The notes: generated from the sequence alone by a model not told the origin. Shown: positions 10,450 through 21,010, numbered from the stretch's first letter. The stretch: 64,000 nt of DNA from Chrysogorgia sp. JL179-B06 (GCA_035772405.1 JAYKKM010000250.1:874001-938000), one strand, 5' to 3'. Numbers and translations are program-made.

Positions 10450-12250
10450 AAGTCTGCAAACGTGGCCTCCTTGTATAAAAAAGATGACGAGACCGATAAA
10501 CAGAGCTATCGACCCATTTCTTTGTTGTGTGTCCCGGGAAAGCTAATGGAGACCAGCGTAGTGTCCACTATATCCACTCATATGGTTGATCACCATCTTG
10601 CTCACCGTAATCAGTGGCCATATAAACAAGGTCATTGAACAGAAATTACAAGGGCTTGGCATAGCTGGTGATCTGTGGACTTGGATTCGGGATTATTTGT
10701 CCAACCATTCTCAAGTCACTTATGTGTAAATGGAGAGCTATGTCAATCAAATTTGGAGTGCCCCAAGGATCGGTGCTTGGTCCAACCTTATTTTGCAATG
10801 ATCTCCCTGATATATGCAGACGACACCACCATATATGTGATTGGTCCATCTCCAGATGTTGTTGCTATTTAACTAAATAACATTTTAGGATGGTTGTATG
10901 ACTGGTGTTGTTAAAATCGTCTTACACCTCATCCGGGAAAATCAGAATTTATACTTTTAAGTCGGAGATCCTTATCTGGTCCACTACAGGGGATCAAGCT
11001 TGGAAATTGTTATATAAAACACGTAACATCCACAAGATGTTTAGGTGTTGAGTTAGATAATCAGTTGAAATGGTATGCTCACGTAACTAAGCTAATTAAG
11101 TCTTACTCTCAAAAGTTAAGTTTACTTAGATCATTATATTTTCTTCCAATTAAAGTTAGAACTGATTTTTATTGCTGCCGTAGGCAGCACACTAATCTTG
11201 ACCTCGTACCCAGATCTCTTCGCGGACCTATTATAGTCAACGCAATCTCGATTTGTGTAAATTGCCCTCTGTCGAGATGTCGGGATATTTGTTCCATTTT
11301 ATGACGTTTTGTGACGTAGAACTTTAATACACGTGCAAAACTTCTACCTTTCGCCGTTCGGAACTTGTCAACGCTGGGAAGTTTGAACGATCTGTTCTGC
11401 CTTCAGTGAGGAAGTATTCTGTTGTCAAAGTAAGACGACTAAGATAGTTTCACCTAACGCTCACCAAACGGAAATATGGCTCAGTGACTGCGAGGTATAT
11501 CTGCGATTTCTTGCCATCCCCTATGCCATCACAATCATGATATCAAATTGTTTTGTTTATGAATACAGTTTTCCTTCTATTTTAGGTGTATATTGTTGTG
11601 ACTTTATCATTTTTCACAGGAATATTGTGTGCGCGCTGATGAGTATTCCGATCTGCGTTTGTGAAAAAATGTTGATGTTATTTCATTATGGTATTAAGTT
11701 TCACCTAACGCTCACCAAACGGAAATATGGCTCAGTGACTGCGAGGTATATCTGCGATTTCTTGCCATCACCTATCTTTCCAATCCGTTCACGACTACAT
11801 GTACAACACGAGACCTACGTTATTAACATGTCCGTTACAATGTATACAATCTGAATCAATCCCAGGGTTCACCTTTCAAATTTCATCAAAACTGACTACA
11901 CTGCCCATGCAATGGCCTTTGAGGCAGCACTTTCCTTGCAATATTAATTTCTAGTTTTAAAGTTATTTTACCATCTGTTACCTACGGCCTCCTGTTGTGG
12001 GGTTCATGTGCCAAAACACTATTTGATGAATTGGAACACATTCATGTAAGGGCAGCTAAGATTATTTACGGTCTTGATTGGTACACTCCCAGTAATGAAG
12101 TGCTTTGTCGCACAAATTGGAGCACTTTGCATCATATGCTTTCTACTAGGCTTATTATATTAGCTCACAAGAGTTTTTATTGTCAAACTCCGGAACATAT
12201 TACTTCTTTATTTGTAAAAGCTGATTTTAAGTATATTTATTTGTAAAAGC
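10450..12250 (+). pseudogene. LINE reverse-transcriptase pseudogene split by an insertion
   Basis: The 5' half (10450-11177) reads QSYRPISLLCVPGKLME, then LGIAGDLWTWIRDYLSNH, then FGVPQGSVLGPTLF, YADDTTIYVIG (RT catalytic motif) and CLGVELDNQLKWYAHVTKLI. The text breaks at about 11177 after VRTDFYC. It resumes at about 11963 with VILPSVTYGLLLWGSCAKTLF, shortened here as VTYGLLLWGSC, then IHVRAAKIIYGLDWYTPS and LIILAHKSFYCQTP. The two halves would be adjacent in an uninterrupted element. Frameshifts also occur at about 10640 and 10800. 5' truncated and inactive. Confidence 0.8.
11178..11962. mobile_element. 785-bp insertion in the LINE, with internal 71-bp direct repeat
   Basis: This block interrupts the RT reading between TDFYC and VILPSVTYG. 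It contains two near-identical copies of a 71-bp segment (11449-11519 and 11699-11769, core caccaaacggaaatatggct). It also contains gacgttttgtgacgta and an acceptor-like tract followed by attgtg and cgcgctga. That order also occurs in the Helentron leader at about 28407-28815. It may be a non-autonomous relative or a leader-like fragment. Its ends are not defined by recognisable target repeats. Confidence 0.45.
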
Positions 12251-12849
12251 TGATTTTAAGATTTTTAGTTAAAAAGTTGTCTTTAAAAATTTAGATTTAA
12301 ATTCGTTAGTTTATAGGTTCCTAGAGTAAAAGATTATAATTTGTAAAATGTGATTTATTTTCTCTTTGTATATGTATTGTATTAGTTATGCATGACCACA
12401 TCAGCTACAGGTATGCTGTAATTCTATCGTGTTGAAACAAATGTTTATTATTAGACTATTTTGAACCATTCATTGGCGAAGGCAACATACCAATCAATGA
12501 TTTGACCATCCTTCACTTATTGTGCTGTGTTAAATCTTAATTTAACTGAAACGCAGTTAAACAGATTAGACTCGCTTCATGATCAGTCTATGAAAGTTGT
12601 GAGGCAAAACTCTTGTATTGTTGTTGAGTTGCCTCTCGAAATACGAAAAACTGAAAATAATAAAGCTGTCCAAGGACTTGTAAATAAATATTAAAGTTAA
12701 ATTTTATTTTATTTATATTCTTACATTTGCTATTTATTTATTTAATTATCTTATTTACTGCATTTTTAGTGTATTTTATTCCTCTTAATCTTACAAAAGA
12801 CACATTATAACAGCAATTATTATATTGTTGAAGTGTCTATCCTGTATAA
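12251..12849. other. AT-rich stretch with a possible LINE C-terminal scrap
   Basis: About 12535-12700 can be read as NLNLTETQLNRLDSLHDQSM followed by NKAVQGLVNKY-stop, which resembles the end of a LINE ORF. Otherwise it is AT-rich with no gene. Confidence 0.3.
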
Positions 12850-13475
12850 ATATTCGTAATAAACTATAAACTTGAGGGCGAGGGTTGTGGTTCTCTCTTG
12901 GATGTCTAATCTTGATGCGATCTGTTTTGCGTGTAGGTTGATTTCGCTGTAGGTGTTCTTGTTGCACTTATTGTAAGATTTTGTGATATTCTCCTGGCAA
13001 CTTGTCATGTGTGGCTTTATTTCGTACATGAATCTGCTGGAACGAAGCCTTTGGTGGAGTTTCTTACTGATTTGTTATATTCTTTCAATTTTCTTTGGAA
13101 TAGGTTGTTTTACTTGTCGGAATTTTATATTTCTTGTCATTTTTACCAAGTCGTTCTCCAAGTTTTCCATTTTCCGTTAACTTGTGGAGGGCATCTTCTT
13201 GACTTAAAACCAGACTTCTGTTGATGTTCATTGCTGCTGCTGTTGTTGTTTTCTCCCTTCTCAAAAAAGTAGGCTTTCCATCTCATTCGTTTAGTTATGT
13301 TACTATTTTCTCGAGCAGATGCTTCTTGTATAGCTTTTCCAATGGTACAGATATATTTTTCAGTGAGTAGTTGAATGTCCGTAGCCTGCATCATAGATCC
13401 CATATGTATTTCCAGAAGAAATAAGGTCTGTGAATCAGTGCACGAAAGCGTGTTCTTGAGCACACTGAGTTGCAA
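12850..13475 (-). pseudogene. N-terminal part of an RT-like retroelement ORF, truncated
   Basis: Read from 13475 down, the frame gives LLTEKYICTIGKAIQEASA, then KSGFKSRRCPPQVN. After a frame change it gives MENLENDLVKMTRNIKF, then PHMTSCQENITKSYNKCNK and EINLHAKQIASRLDIQERT. The later words resemble the lead-in (EAKxIAxxLxLxDR) to the reverse-transcriptase core of a family of invertebrate retroelement proteins. The RT core itself is missing: the fragment stops at about 12850. Frameshifted and inactive. The family assignment comes from memory of similar proteins and is tentative. Confidence 0.45.
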
Positions 13476-13581
13476 TATTTTGTGTGCTCCACTCTGATTG
13501 CCTTAGGGGCTTTTTATGTCTTATCCTCTCCTGATTGGTCAAATTTAATTTAATCCAAATTTTAGCATTTGTAACAGAGTA

Positions 13582-14052
13582 ATGGTGTCGTTTGCAAACG
13601 AATTCTGGCAATCGGCTCTTCAAGCATGTAAAGATCAATTTAAAATAGAACATTTATTAAAAGAACAGGAGAATGCAGCAACAGCATTCTTTGAGGAGAA
13701 AAGTGTATTCGTCAAATGACCGACTGGTTTTGGAAAGTCCTTAATTTTCCAGTTCCCTTCCCATTGTCGCTGATGTTCTTTACAAAAGACCTTGTGGTTC
13801 GAATATTGTTGTTATTTCTCCATTGAATGCTTTGATGAATGATCAGGTGGAATATCAACATAGGGTTGGAGTTCCTGCCATTGTAATTACAGACGAAGAA
13901 GACCCCAAAATTATCCAACAAGTATTAAATGGTTGGTACATTGTTGTTTATGGCTCTCCCGAGTGTTTGTTGTCTGTCATTGTGGAGGGGTATTTTCCAT
14001 TGCGAAGATGCTTATAGGAGTGGCAATTGATGGACTCATTGCACAGTTCAAT
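13582..14052 (+). pseudogene. RecQ-like helicase, N-terminal exon (decayed)
   Basis: An ATG at 13582 opens FANEFWQSALQACKDQF. It continues to the Walker A region PTGFGKSLIFQ (about 13719-13750), preceded by an in-frame TGA. After a frameshift it reads DVLYKRPCGSNIVVISPLNA (motif Ia), LMNDQVEYQH, VITDEEDPKIIQQVLNG and VVYGSPECLLS. It ends in VAID-GLIAQFNG, a damaged DEAH box, at a gtaag donor (14053). This is the order of the first RecA-like lobe of a RecQ-family ATP-dependent DNA helicase. The rest of the gene lies at 16650-16720, 21465-21655 and 21901-22230. Stop, frameshift and lost DEAH make it a pseudogene. Confidence 0.8.
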
Positions 14053-14209
14053 GGTAAGCAACAATATTTTTTCTAGTAATATAAACATGTGTTAAAGTCA
14101 AAGTGCTTACTGTGCTTTAAGTGTGCTACAGCTTTCTTATAAACATTATGTATTTCTGCCAGTTATGTGTTTTTGAATGTATTGATATCATTTTATCTTT
14201 TATAAACTA

Positions 14210-14244
14210 GAAATACGTATACGCAACAACCCCTCGCCCTACTG
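14210..14244. repeat. Module shared (inverted) with 43588-43622
   Basis: About 34 bp ending in caacaacccctcgccc is the reverse complement, with one mismatch, of 43588-43622. It looks like the end of a dispersed element family whose termini carry gggcgaggg words. Confidence 0.55.
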
Positions 14245-15374
14245 TTTGAAAGTTTTTTTGCTGACAGTACTTCTTTTAGTTCTTATAACTTTCAGTTGTA
14301 CACTTGTACTTGAATTAAATTTCATTTGCCAAACTGAATAGACTTTCAGTGGACAATGTCTCAGAGCTTTGTGTTGTCTGAATTTAATTGTTTCATATGA
14401 CATCAAAATAAATAACTAAATACATTAATGGTAATAGTTAGTATAAACAGACACTATTGGCTGTTGAAGGAAGAAAGTGCATCTTTATCATGGGGGTGCA
14501 TATATAGTGCAAATGTATTCAAATAGGGTTTACTAATTAGACACATATTAGGGATTCTACCCTGATTGATGGCGTGGATAGATTATACATGTATACAGTA
14601 ATTTGATAATTCTATCCACATTGGACTACTGTGATGTGGAGCTGGCGAAAGGTATCAACGCAGAGCAGGGAAACTGATCTTTCCTAACTCGGGACTTGAA
14701 ACTGATTGGTTAATAGAAACCCTAGAATTGGTACATATTGTAATTAGAACTAATATCTATCATCATATCTAAAGAACTAAATCTGTTCATGTTTTCACAC
14801 CTTATCAATTGCCTTAATTGACATCTTCAGCATTTTCAACTTTTGAGTTAAAATTAGTTTTTGTAACATTGTAATGTACATATATGAATTATGTGTTTAT
14901 ATTTGCAATAACTTTAATTTGTTAGGAAATAAGACCGCCATTAATACCAGTGTTAGCATTGAAGGGGCTATCCTGTATAAATATTATTATATTTATTATT
15001 ATTAATAATGCCTAATGCAGATATCATATTTTGATGGTTATTAATACAAAAGCCATATGTATGTACAACAAAGCATGGCATAAAACCTATATATTCAGGA
15101 CAACATGCCTATAGCCTGCTTGTTGACAATGATCTAGTTGACACAGTACTTCAATCCCGAACAATTTCTGTTGAGATATAGTGATCAGTGTCAACATCCC
15201 AATGTCAACATAATCCTACGCCGGTATAAGCTGTACATGCATTTTACATTGCAAGTCTGGGACCAGTATTGTCCATTAGCCTATCAGACACAATAAGTTA
15301 TGGCCCACTAGGCCAGCTACTGTAGGCCTAGTAAACACAGATTGTTTATGGAACATGGAATACAGACCAGTGAT

Positions 15375-15693
15375 ACAATACATAGACAATCGTCAAGCTC
15401 ATATCCTCTGAAAAATTATTCCCTTCTGATTACTGACCAGACTCTAACCATTTGAGCCATCGAGACTCAGATGGAGAGAGGTAACAATGGTCTACTGGTT
15501 CAAATGATATAAATGCCTATGTGGCAGTTAGTATACATCAGTAATGTTTGAATGTGTTAACTGCTGTAGTAAATTCAACCCGCATAGGACATATATCAAT
15601 AGAATCAGTATACTGTATACATCATTGTAACTCAGAATCATTTTTCTGAGGATATGAGCTTGACACTCATCCATGTATTCTCTGTCTACTCTG
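15375..15693. repeat. Foldback repeat, dispersed family
   Basis: The left arm contains gtcaagctcatatcctc and then gaaaaattattc; the right arm is its inverse (gaggatatgagcttgac). Related sequences occur at 21656-21703 and 60909-61010, so this is a multicopy MITE-like family. Arms are about 50 bp at roughly 80% identity. Confidence 0.55.
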
Positions 15694-16453
15694 AGCTCTC
15701 CCTTACTCACTACAGCAGTGCACATATTACCACTAACCAGTATACAGTAATTGCTTGTTATACAAAATTGTTTACAGGCCCATGTTGTAAATACAGCTAC
15801 AGTATTAGTATAGTCTGCATGTTTTTGCACCTTACACTACCAGCACTGTACAGTAAATAGGCTAATTATATAGAGGGCAAAATTACTTGAATATAATTGA
15901 CTGATCAGAGCATTTTTCCTAAATTCAGGGCAAAATTACCTCCCCTGTTCTCTTAGTCAATGTTTAACTCAACCTGAAGTTGGTTGTAATGTACCATATA
16001 CTTTCAGTGGATTGTACAGTTGTTTTTCACGCTTGGTTTTGACATTTGGCTGGCTATGTGCGTAGCTAACTTATTTATGAATACATTTTGCCCTCCATAT
16101 GAATATGATTAACAGGTAGGGAAGCCCTGGGCCTGATTGCCAACAGGAAACAGCTTTAAAAAGCTCGAATTGGATTCACAAACTCTCATAAATATATTAG
16201 ATATTCCGACGATATATTCCGACGGTTTACCTTTTGACGCCATTTACGAACTTGTCATCTTCGGCCGATGATACTGTATCTTTTGAACACTGCATTTTAT
16301 GAACTTTTTGAACACAAATCTTCATGACAAAACATACGTACTTTTCGTGTTTATAAAATATAAGGACTTTTTCGTACCGCGAAGGCCCTGAGGACGAGGT
16401 TTGGCCGTTGACCCCCTTTCCTAAACAAATAAACTAAATGTGACTCTGGAAAT

Positions 16454-16542
16454 GGCTAGGAATCCCATGTGAGGGACTAAACGCCGGTCGATATTAGCAC
16501 CCTCGCCCTCAGGCCTTCGGCCGGCGCTTCGCGCCGGGCGAG
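16454..16542. repeat. GC-rich cloverleaf-like hairpin plus conserved flank
   Basis: ccctcgccc (about 16493) and gggcgagggg (about 16534) can pair as an outer stem. They enclose two small hairpins (ggccttcggcc and ggcgcttcgcgcc). The adjoining flank, read in reverse, is gcgagggtgctaatatcgac. The same flank occurs at 28217, and flank plus hairpin occur at about 41187-41240. Confidence 0.65.
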
Positions 16543-16649
16543 GGGAATATATTTGTGTTAACTGACACAATTACTTTGTGCATGTTTTCATTATATAATT
16601 TAATTGTATATTCTGTATGAATACAGAATATACAATAAACATGGAAGTT

Positions 16650-16720
16650 CCCTTCAGAAAATGGTATGGTTGTGGGAATTACGGTCCCTTTTCCCACAAA
16701 ACTGCCAAATGATCATCCTA
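16650..16720 (+). pseudogene. RecQ-like helicase exon, 5' part, cut by the Tc1 insertion
   Basis: After an acceptor (cccttcag, about 16649) the frame reads LWELRSLFPQNCQMII. This matches the segment leading to RecQ motif III (LTATAT). The codon for the next Leu contains the TA at 16719-16720, into which the transposon is inserted. The reading resumes at 21465. The join (LTATKTT) across the insertion supports one original exon. Confidence 0.75.
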
Positions 16721-16747
16721 CAGTGGCGCCTAGAAGTTTGTTAACAT
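16721..16747 (+). repeat. Left terminal inverted repeat
   Basis: Starts cagtggcgcctagaagtttg immediately after TA; pairs with 21438-21464 with one mismatch. Confidence 0.9.
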
Positions 16748-16766
16748 TAGCGTGCGTGTGTGGTAT

Positions 16767-16890
16767 GTGTACTACACGGAAAACACTACACGCACTGTGC
16801 GTGTACTACACGGAAAAACTACACTCACTGTGAGTGTACTACACGGAAACATTACACTCACTGTGCTTGTACTACACGGAAAAATTACAC
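16767..16890 (+). repeat. Left subterminal repeats (four copies)
   Basis: gtactacacggaaa recurs with starts of the actacac core at 16771, 16805, 16838 and 16871, a spacing of 33-34 bp. The same words occur inverted at 21290-21415. They are likely recognition sites for an element-encoded DNA-binding protein (inference). Confidence 0.8.
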
Positions 16891-17039
16891 CTAACTTGCG
16901 TGGAGTGCTCCTTTGTTATACAATTTATTCACATCTGACAAAATCTATGATTGATGAGCGGAATCACATTGTCCTAAATGAATCGTACTGCAGTTTGAGA
17001 ATTTGAAAATAATATTTCGGTTTTTCTCTCGGTTTCGTG

Positions 17040-17570
17040 ACGAAAGATATATTTTTTATCGAAATTTAAAGCGGTAGCGTGAATTCTCGCTCGTATAAAC
17101 AAAGTTTGTCGGACTATACTTTTTTATCGAAATTTAAACGCAAGCGGGAGCGTGAATGTTTACGCGTTTCGAAAGATATCTTTTTATTGAAATTGAAACG
17201 GGAGCGGTATAGCTTCAACTCTCCTTTGTAAACAAGGTTTATCGAACTATACTTTTACGCGTTTCGAAACTAGATCTATTTTTCATCGAAATTTAAACAC
17301 ATTTACGCGTTTCGAAAGCTGGTGTTTTTCATCGAAATTTAAACGCGAACGGTAGCGTGAATTCTCCCTCGTAAACAAGGTTTGTCGGACTATACTTTTT
17401 TATCGAAATTTAAACGCAGTGGGAGCCTGAATTATTGCTCGTAAACAAAGTTTGTCGGACTGTAATGTTTACGCGTTTCGAAAGATGATGTATTTTATCG
17501 AAATTTAAACGCGAGCGGTAGCGTGAATTCTCCCTCGTAAACAAGGTTTATCGAACTATAGTTTCAAGAT
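17040..17570. repeat. Irregular tandem repeats, left arm
   Basis: Words such as atcgaaatttaaacgc, gagcggtagcgtgaattctc and cgtaaacaaggttt recur five or more times in varying order. A single related copy lies near the right end at about 21180-21235, so the block belongs to long, asymmetrically expanded element ends. Confidence 0.75.
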
Positions 17571-17810
17571 AAAATTTAACTTACTTTTTCACAATCTTTG
17601 GCCTTTCAGCGAAAACAACGCATTTATTAAATGACACTAAACTTTCTATTATAAGTTAACCGTGGATAAATATACTTCGTATCCTTTTCGTCGGCAACAA
17701 ATGGTTCAAACAAAACATTTTCATTCATTTGATATTTGACAAAAAATGAATTTTAATCCTTTGATGATGAGAGATACTAACATGTATATATATATATATA
17801 CATGTCAAAT

Positions 17811-18382
17811 TTAGAAGCACGCTTTTGAAAGTAGACAAAAGGCGATGACTCATTCTCGAAATAAACAAAATATAATTCAAATATACCTGATGTGCGTTGC
17901 ACAATTGCCCTATTAATGACTGACTGCATGAGTGATAAACACACTTTGCATTCTTTTATAAAGTTTTAGTCATTAATTCGATTTTAGAAGCACGCTTTTG
18001 AAAGTAGACAAAAGGCGATGACTCATTCTCGAAATAAACAAAATATAATTCAAATATACCTGATGTGCGTTGCACAATTGCCCTATTAATGACTGACTGC
18101 ATGAGTGATAAACACACTTTGCATTCTTTTATAAAGTTTTAGTCATTAATTCGATTTTAGAAGCACGCTTTTGAAAGTAGACAAAAGGCGATGACTCATT
18201 CTCGAAATAAACAAAATATAATTCAAATACACCTGATGTGCGTTGCACAATTGCCCTATTAATGACTGACTGCATGAGTGATAAACACACTTTGCATTCT
18301 TTTATAAAGTTTTAGTCATTAATTCGATTTTAGAAGCACGCTTTTGAAAGTAGAACAAAGGCGATGACTCATTCTCGACTAA
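17811..18382 (+). repeat. 173-bp tandem array (3.3 copies)
   Basis: ttagaagcacgcttttgaaa recurs at 17811, 17984, 18157 and 18330, exactly 173 bp apart. Copies are almost identical, implying recent expansion. The last copy is cut at about 18382. A diverged inverted relative lies at about 24410-24480 in the second element copy. Confidence 0.9.
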
Positions 18383-18559
18383 TAGCAATATGCGTGTGTT
18401 TTTTTAAACGTGTTTAAAAAATAGGTTCGCTCGGCTAATATTGATTCAATCAGATAAAAAAACAACTTGTGTCTAAGTTAACGATATAATCTCAATTCCA
18501 AAAATAAAAGTAATCTTGTGATAAAATTTTATTTAACTACTGACTGGTAAAAAATAAGA

Positions 18560-19570
18560 CTAGTATCCAGAAGCTCTCCCTTCTTTCTTTATAACTTCTG
18601 GAACAACTTTCTTCAAGTGGTCTATGTAACGCCTACACTTTTCTTTCGTTACTCCAGTCCACATCTGGTGAATGCCTGCAACAAGTTCGTCCTTGGTTTT
18701 AGGTTTAACCTGTCTTCTCAAAAATGTTTTTAGTTCATGCCACATATTTTCGATCGGATTTAGGTCAGGCGACTCAGCGGGTGTTTGCCAATAATTTATG
18801 TTGTTATCTTCAAGGAAGTTCATGGCGAGATGGCCTATAATAGAAAATATAATGAATATATACGGCCGATTTTGTTTTATACCGAATACGACTGCAAAAA
18901 TGTATGACAAAAATTTTTTTGACTAACTTTTGTGTTTAGGATCATTATCTTGTTGAAAACGATGACCATCGGAATAGGTTTCATTTATGAATGGCAAAAG
19001 CGTGTTTTTTTAAATTTCTTTTACGAAGAACTCTTTCTTCATTATTCCACTGAAAACCAAGATCTTAGTGGCTCCGCGTTTGCTTACACCAGCCCACACA
19101 TGAACTTTAATGGGATGTTTGACTGTAGGTTTCATTTTAGCAGGCTCTCCTATTTTTCGAAAGCAAAGCTTTCCATGTTGCTCCATCCAAATGCTACTCT
19201 CGTCGGTGAAAATGACATTTTCAAACTTATCTTTTGTAGCTTGGACGTTTTGACAAAAATCAAGACGCTTAATGCGGTTCCGTTCTCTGACTAATTGGCA
19301 GTAATTTGGTCTTGTTTTGACCCACCCAGCCTTTTTTCGTGCAAGCTTGATCGTAGAAGCGCTGAATCTTATATTATATTCCAGGAGTAGCAATCGTTGC
19401 AAACCTAAATAATGAATTTAAATAGTTAAATATTAATTATGTAGCTCGGTATATATATATATATTTATATATATGTATGTATACATGTATATATATTGTA
19501 GCAACTTTTACAATATACCTGCGGATGATAATTCATCATTATTGCGATTATTAAAAAAGAGAAGAAAAAA
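18560..19570 (-). pseudogene. Tc1-type DD34E transposase
   Basis: Exon A ends at 19519 and reads RNNDELSSAG. Exon B (19404-18928) reads LQRLLLLEYNIRFSAST, GWVKTRPNYCQLVRERNRIK, VIFTDESSIWM (first Asp), VHVWAGVSKRGATKILVF and HRFQQDNDPKH (second Asp). A 93-bp intron (18835-18927) and a 114-bp intron (19405-19518) have GT-AG ends. Exon C reads HLAMNFLEDNNINYW and PAESPDLNPIENMWHELK (Glu), ending RASGY-stop. Splicing the 93-bp intron puts exactly 34 residues between the second Asp and the Glu, as in Tc1. The second HTH of the DNA-binding region is present. No first HTH or start codon was found. One in-frame TAA follows FFVKEI (about 19008). Confidence 0.85.
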
Positions 19571-20508
19571 AGCCGAAAGAGAAGACCAAAGTGACTAAAG
19601 AGTTAGCCACTGTCATTTCTCGATGCGATCCAGCCAATGAGGTCGTTTCGCCAACCAAACAACATCCGCGCCAACCAGAATTGCCAGCCTCGCCAACCAA
19701 ACAACCTCCGCGCGAACCAGAATTGCCCTCCTCGCCAACCAAACAACCTCCGCGCAAACCAGAATTGCCCTCCTCGCCAACCAAACAACATCCGCGCCAT
19801 CAAGAATTGACATCCTCGCCAACTATACAACCTACGCGCCAACCAGACCTGCCAGCCTCGCCAACAGCAGAACCTCCGCCATTTCCAACGGAGTTTTTTT
19901 CATTCGAAGTTGACGACCTAAGTTCAATTAATATCTCAACTGAGAGAATAATTACGGATTATTTGGCATCGCCGGCGAGTATACAGAACAACAAAACGTC
20001 GGAACTAGTCGATCTCGTGAAAAGAGTAGAGTCCCAGAACCAAATCATTATGCGGAAACTCGATCTACTTTTAAACATAGAACACCCTCGGCTACAATTA
20101 CGACCACAACTCGTGTCTCAGCAATCCACCGATTCTAGTCAGCCGACGCAAGTCACCCAACCAACTGCACAAACGCTCGTGCGAAGGCCGCTTTTCGAGA
20201 TCAACTCGGAGTCGCGTGGAAAATTGCCGTCATGGGAGAAAATGACCGAGCTAAGACAGAAGTCGTCCTCGTTGCCGAATTTTGCGGTCAACTGCTTGCG
20301 GCTTCTCTTCGAGCCAGAAGAGTTAGTCGGACGAAATATTGCTGGTCGAAAGAAAAAAATGAAAGTTGACCCAGTTCGAGTCGAGAAAATACGAGAACTT
20401 GTTTTTAAAGCATATCCAACGGCAGTTGATGAACAACTCGTGGCATGGCGAAAGTGCAAATTGGCCATGGACGAGTTTATCCGAAGGCCTCATAAAAGAA
20501 AACACTAA
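19555..20508 (+). CDS. BEN-domain protein carried by the Tc1 element
   Basis: The open frame runs from 19555 to a stop at 20508. A Lys-rich start is followed by a Pro-rich region with a 14-residue repeat (SPTKQPPREPELPS, about 19650-19870). A short coiled coil follows (VKRVESQNQIIMRKLDLLLN). The C-terminal about 85 residues match a BEN domain: NFAVNCLRLLFEPEELVGRN, then DPVRVEKIRELVFKAYP, then WRKCKLAMDEFIRR. BEN domains bind DNA and chromatin. It lies head-to-head with the transposase. No in-frame ATG occurs before the repeat region (an ATG at 19525 is cut off by TAA at 19552), so the true start is unresolved: an upstream exon, or a decayed start. It could be a captured host gene acting as a terminal-repeat-binding partner. 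Confidence 0.7.
   Translation, partial: KREEKKPKEKTKVTKELATVISRCDPANEVVSPTKQHPRQPELPASPTKQPPREPELPSSPTKQPPRKPELPSSPTKQHPRHQELTSSPTIQPTRQPDLPASPTAEPPPFPTEFFSFEVDDLSSINISTERIITDYLASPASIQNNKTSELVDLVKRVESQNQIIMRKLDLLLNIEHPRLQLRPQLVSQQSTDSSQPTQVTQPTAQTLVRRPLFEINSESRGKLPSWEKMTELRQKSSSLPNFAVNCLRLLFEPEELVGRNIAGRKKKMKVDPVRVEKIRELVFKAYPTAVDEQLVAWRKCKLAMDEFIRRPHKRKH
19650..19875 (+). repeat. 42-bp coding minisatellite in the BEN gene
   Basis: ccaaccaaacaacctccgcg recurs five to six times with a 42-bp period, encoding the 14-residue Pro-rich unit. Copies are close in sequence. Confidence 0.85.
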
Positions 20509-20752
20509 AACTATATATTTTTTAAAATTTTTAATTGTAAATTCGCGATCGCTTTCTATATATATTGAACTATTTTCTAACTTTTATAATAATATTTGCT
20601 CATTTCATCCTGTGTGATAAAATTAATTATATAATATAAACTTTTTAAACTTGAAAGTCTGATCTGTAAAGCGAGTCTTAATTATGGTTTATTTTGGCTA
20701 TACAGTAGATTCGCATTCGATTACAGTAGATTGACACGAAACACGATTTAAA

Positions 20753-21010
20753 CAATAAGTGATGGTGACTCATCTAAATGGAAGCCTGCGACTATCCGCT
20801 AATGGGTTTTTATCAAAAGCCATATAAATGGCATATTAGATCAACGCGATTTCTATGAATGCTTTTAAACAATAAGTGATGGTGAGTTGGTGACTCATCT
20901 AAATGGAAGCCTGCGCGACTATCCGTTAATGGGTTTTTAACAAAAGCCATAGAAATAGCATATTAGATCAACACGAATCCATGAATGCTTTTAAACAATA
21001 ACTGATGACT
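20753..21010 (+). repeat. About 120-bp tandem duplication, right arm of the Tc1 element
   Basis: aacaataagtgatggtgact starts at about 20753 and again at about 20871. A third partial start is at about 20994. Copies share most bases, with short insertions in the second. Confidence 0.8.

Larger units (their letters stand above)
14053..16649 (+). other. Presumed RecQ intron filled with repeats
   Basis: No coding sequence is supported. It holds a foldback pair (15375-15433 and 15632-15693), the GC-rich modules at 14210-14244 and 16454-16542, and AT-rich filler. An acceptor (cccttcag) precedes the next RecQ exon at about 16650. Confidence 0.45.

Noticed and set aside
12870..12890. gggcgagggttgtgg as another member of the GC-module family
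   Set aside because: Here it is explained as coding sequence (ERTTTLAL on the minus strand) of the RT-like fragment, and flanks do not match.
16721..16728. cagtggcg terminus as a hAT element
   Set aside because: Flanking 8-mers do not match, whereas TA flanks both ends and the enclosed transposase is Tc1-type.
17811..18382. CRISPR-like array
   Set aside because: Whole 173-bp units repeat without variable spacers; it is a simple tandem repeat within an animal transposon.
19551..19842. Antisense Gly/Trp/Arg-rich repeat ORFs opposite the BEN gene
   Set aside because: They are shadows of the 42-bp Pro-rich repeat; the sense frame is longer and ends in a recognisable domain.
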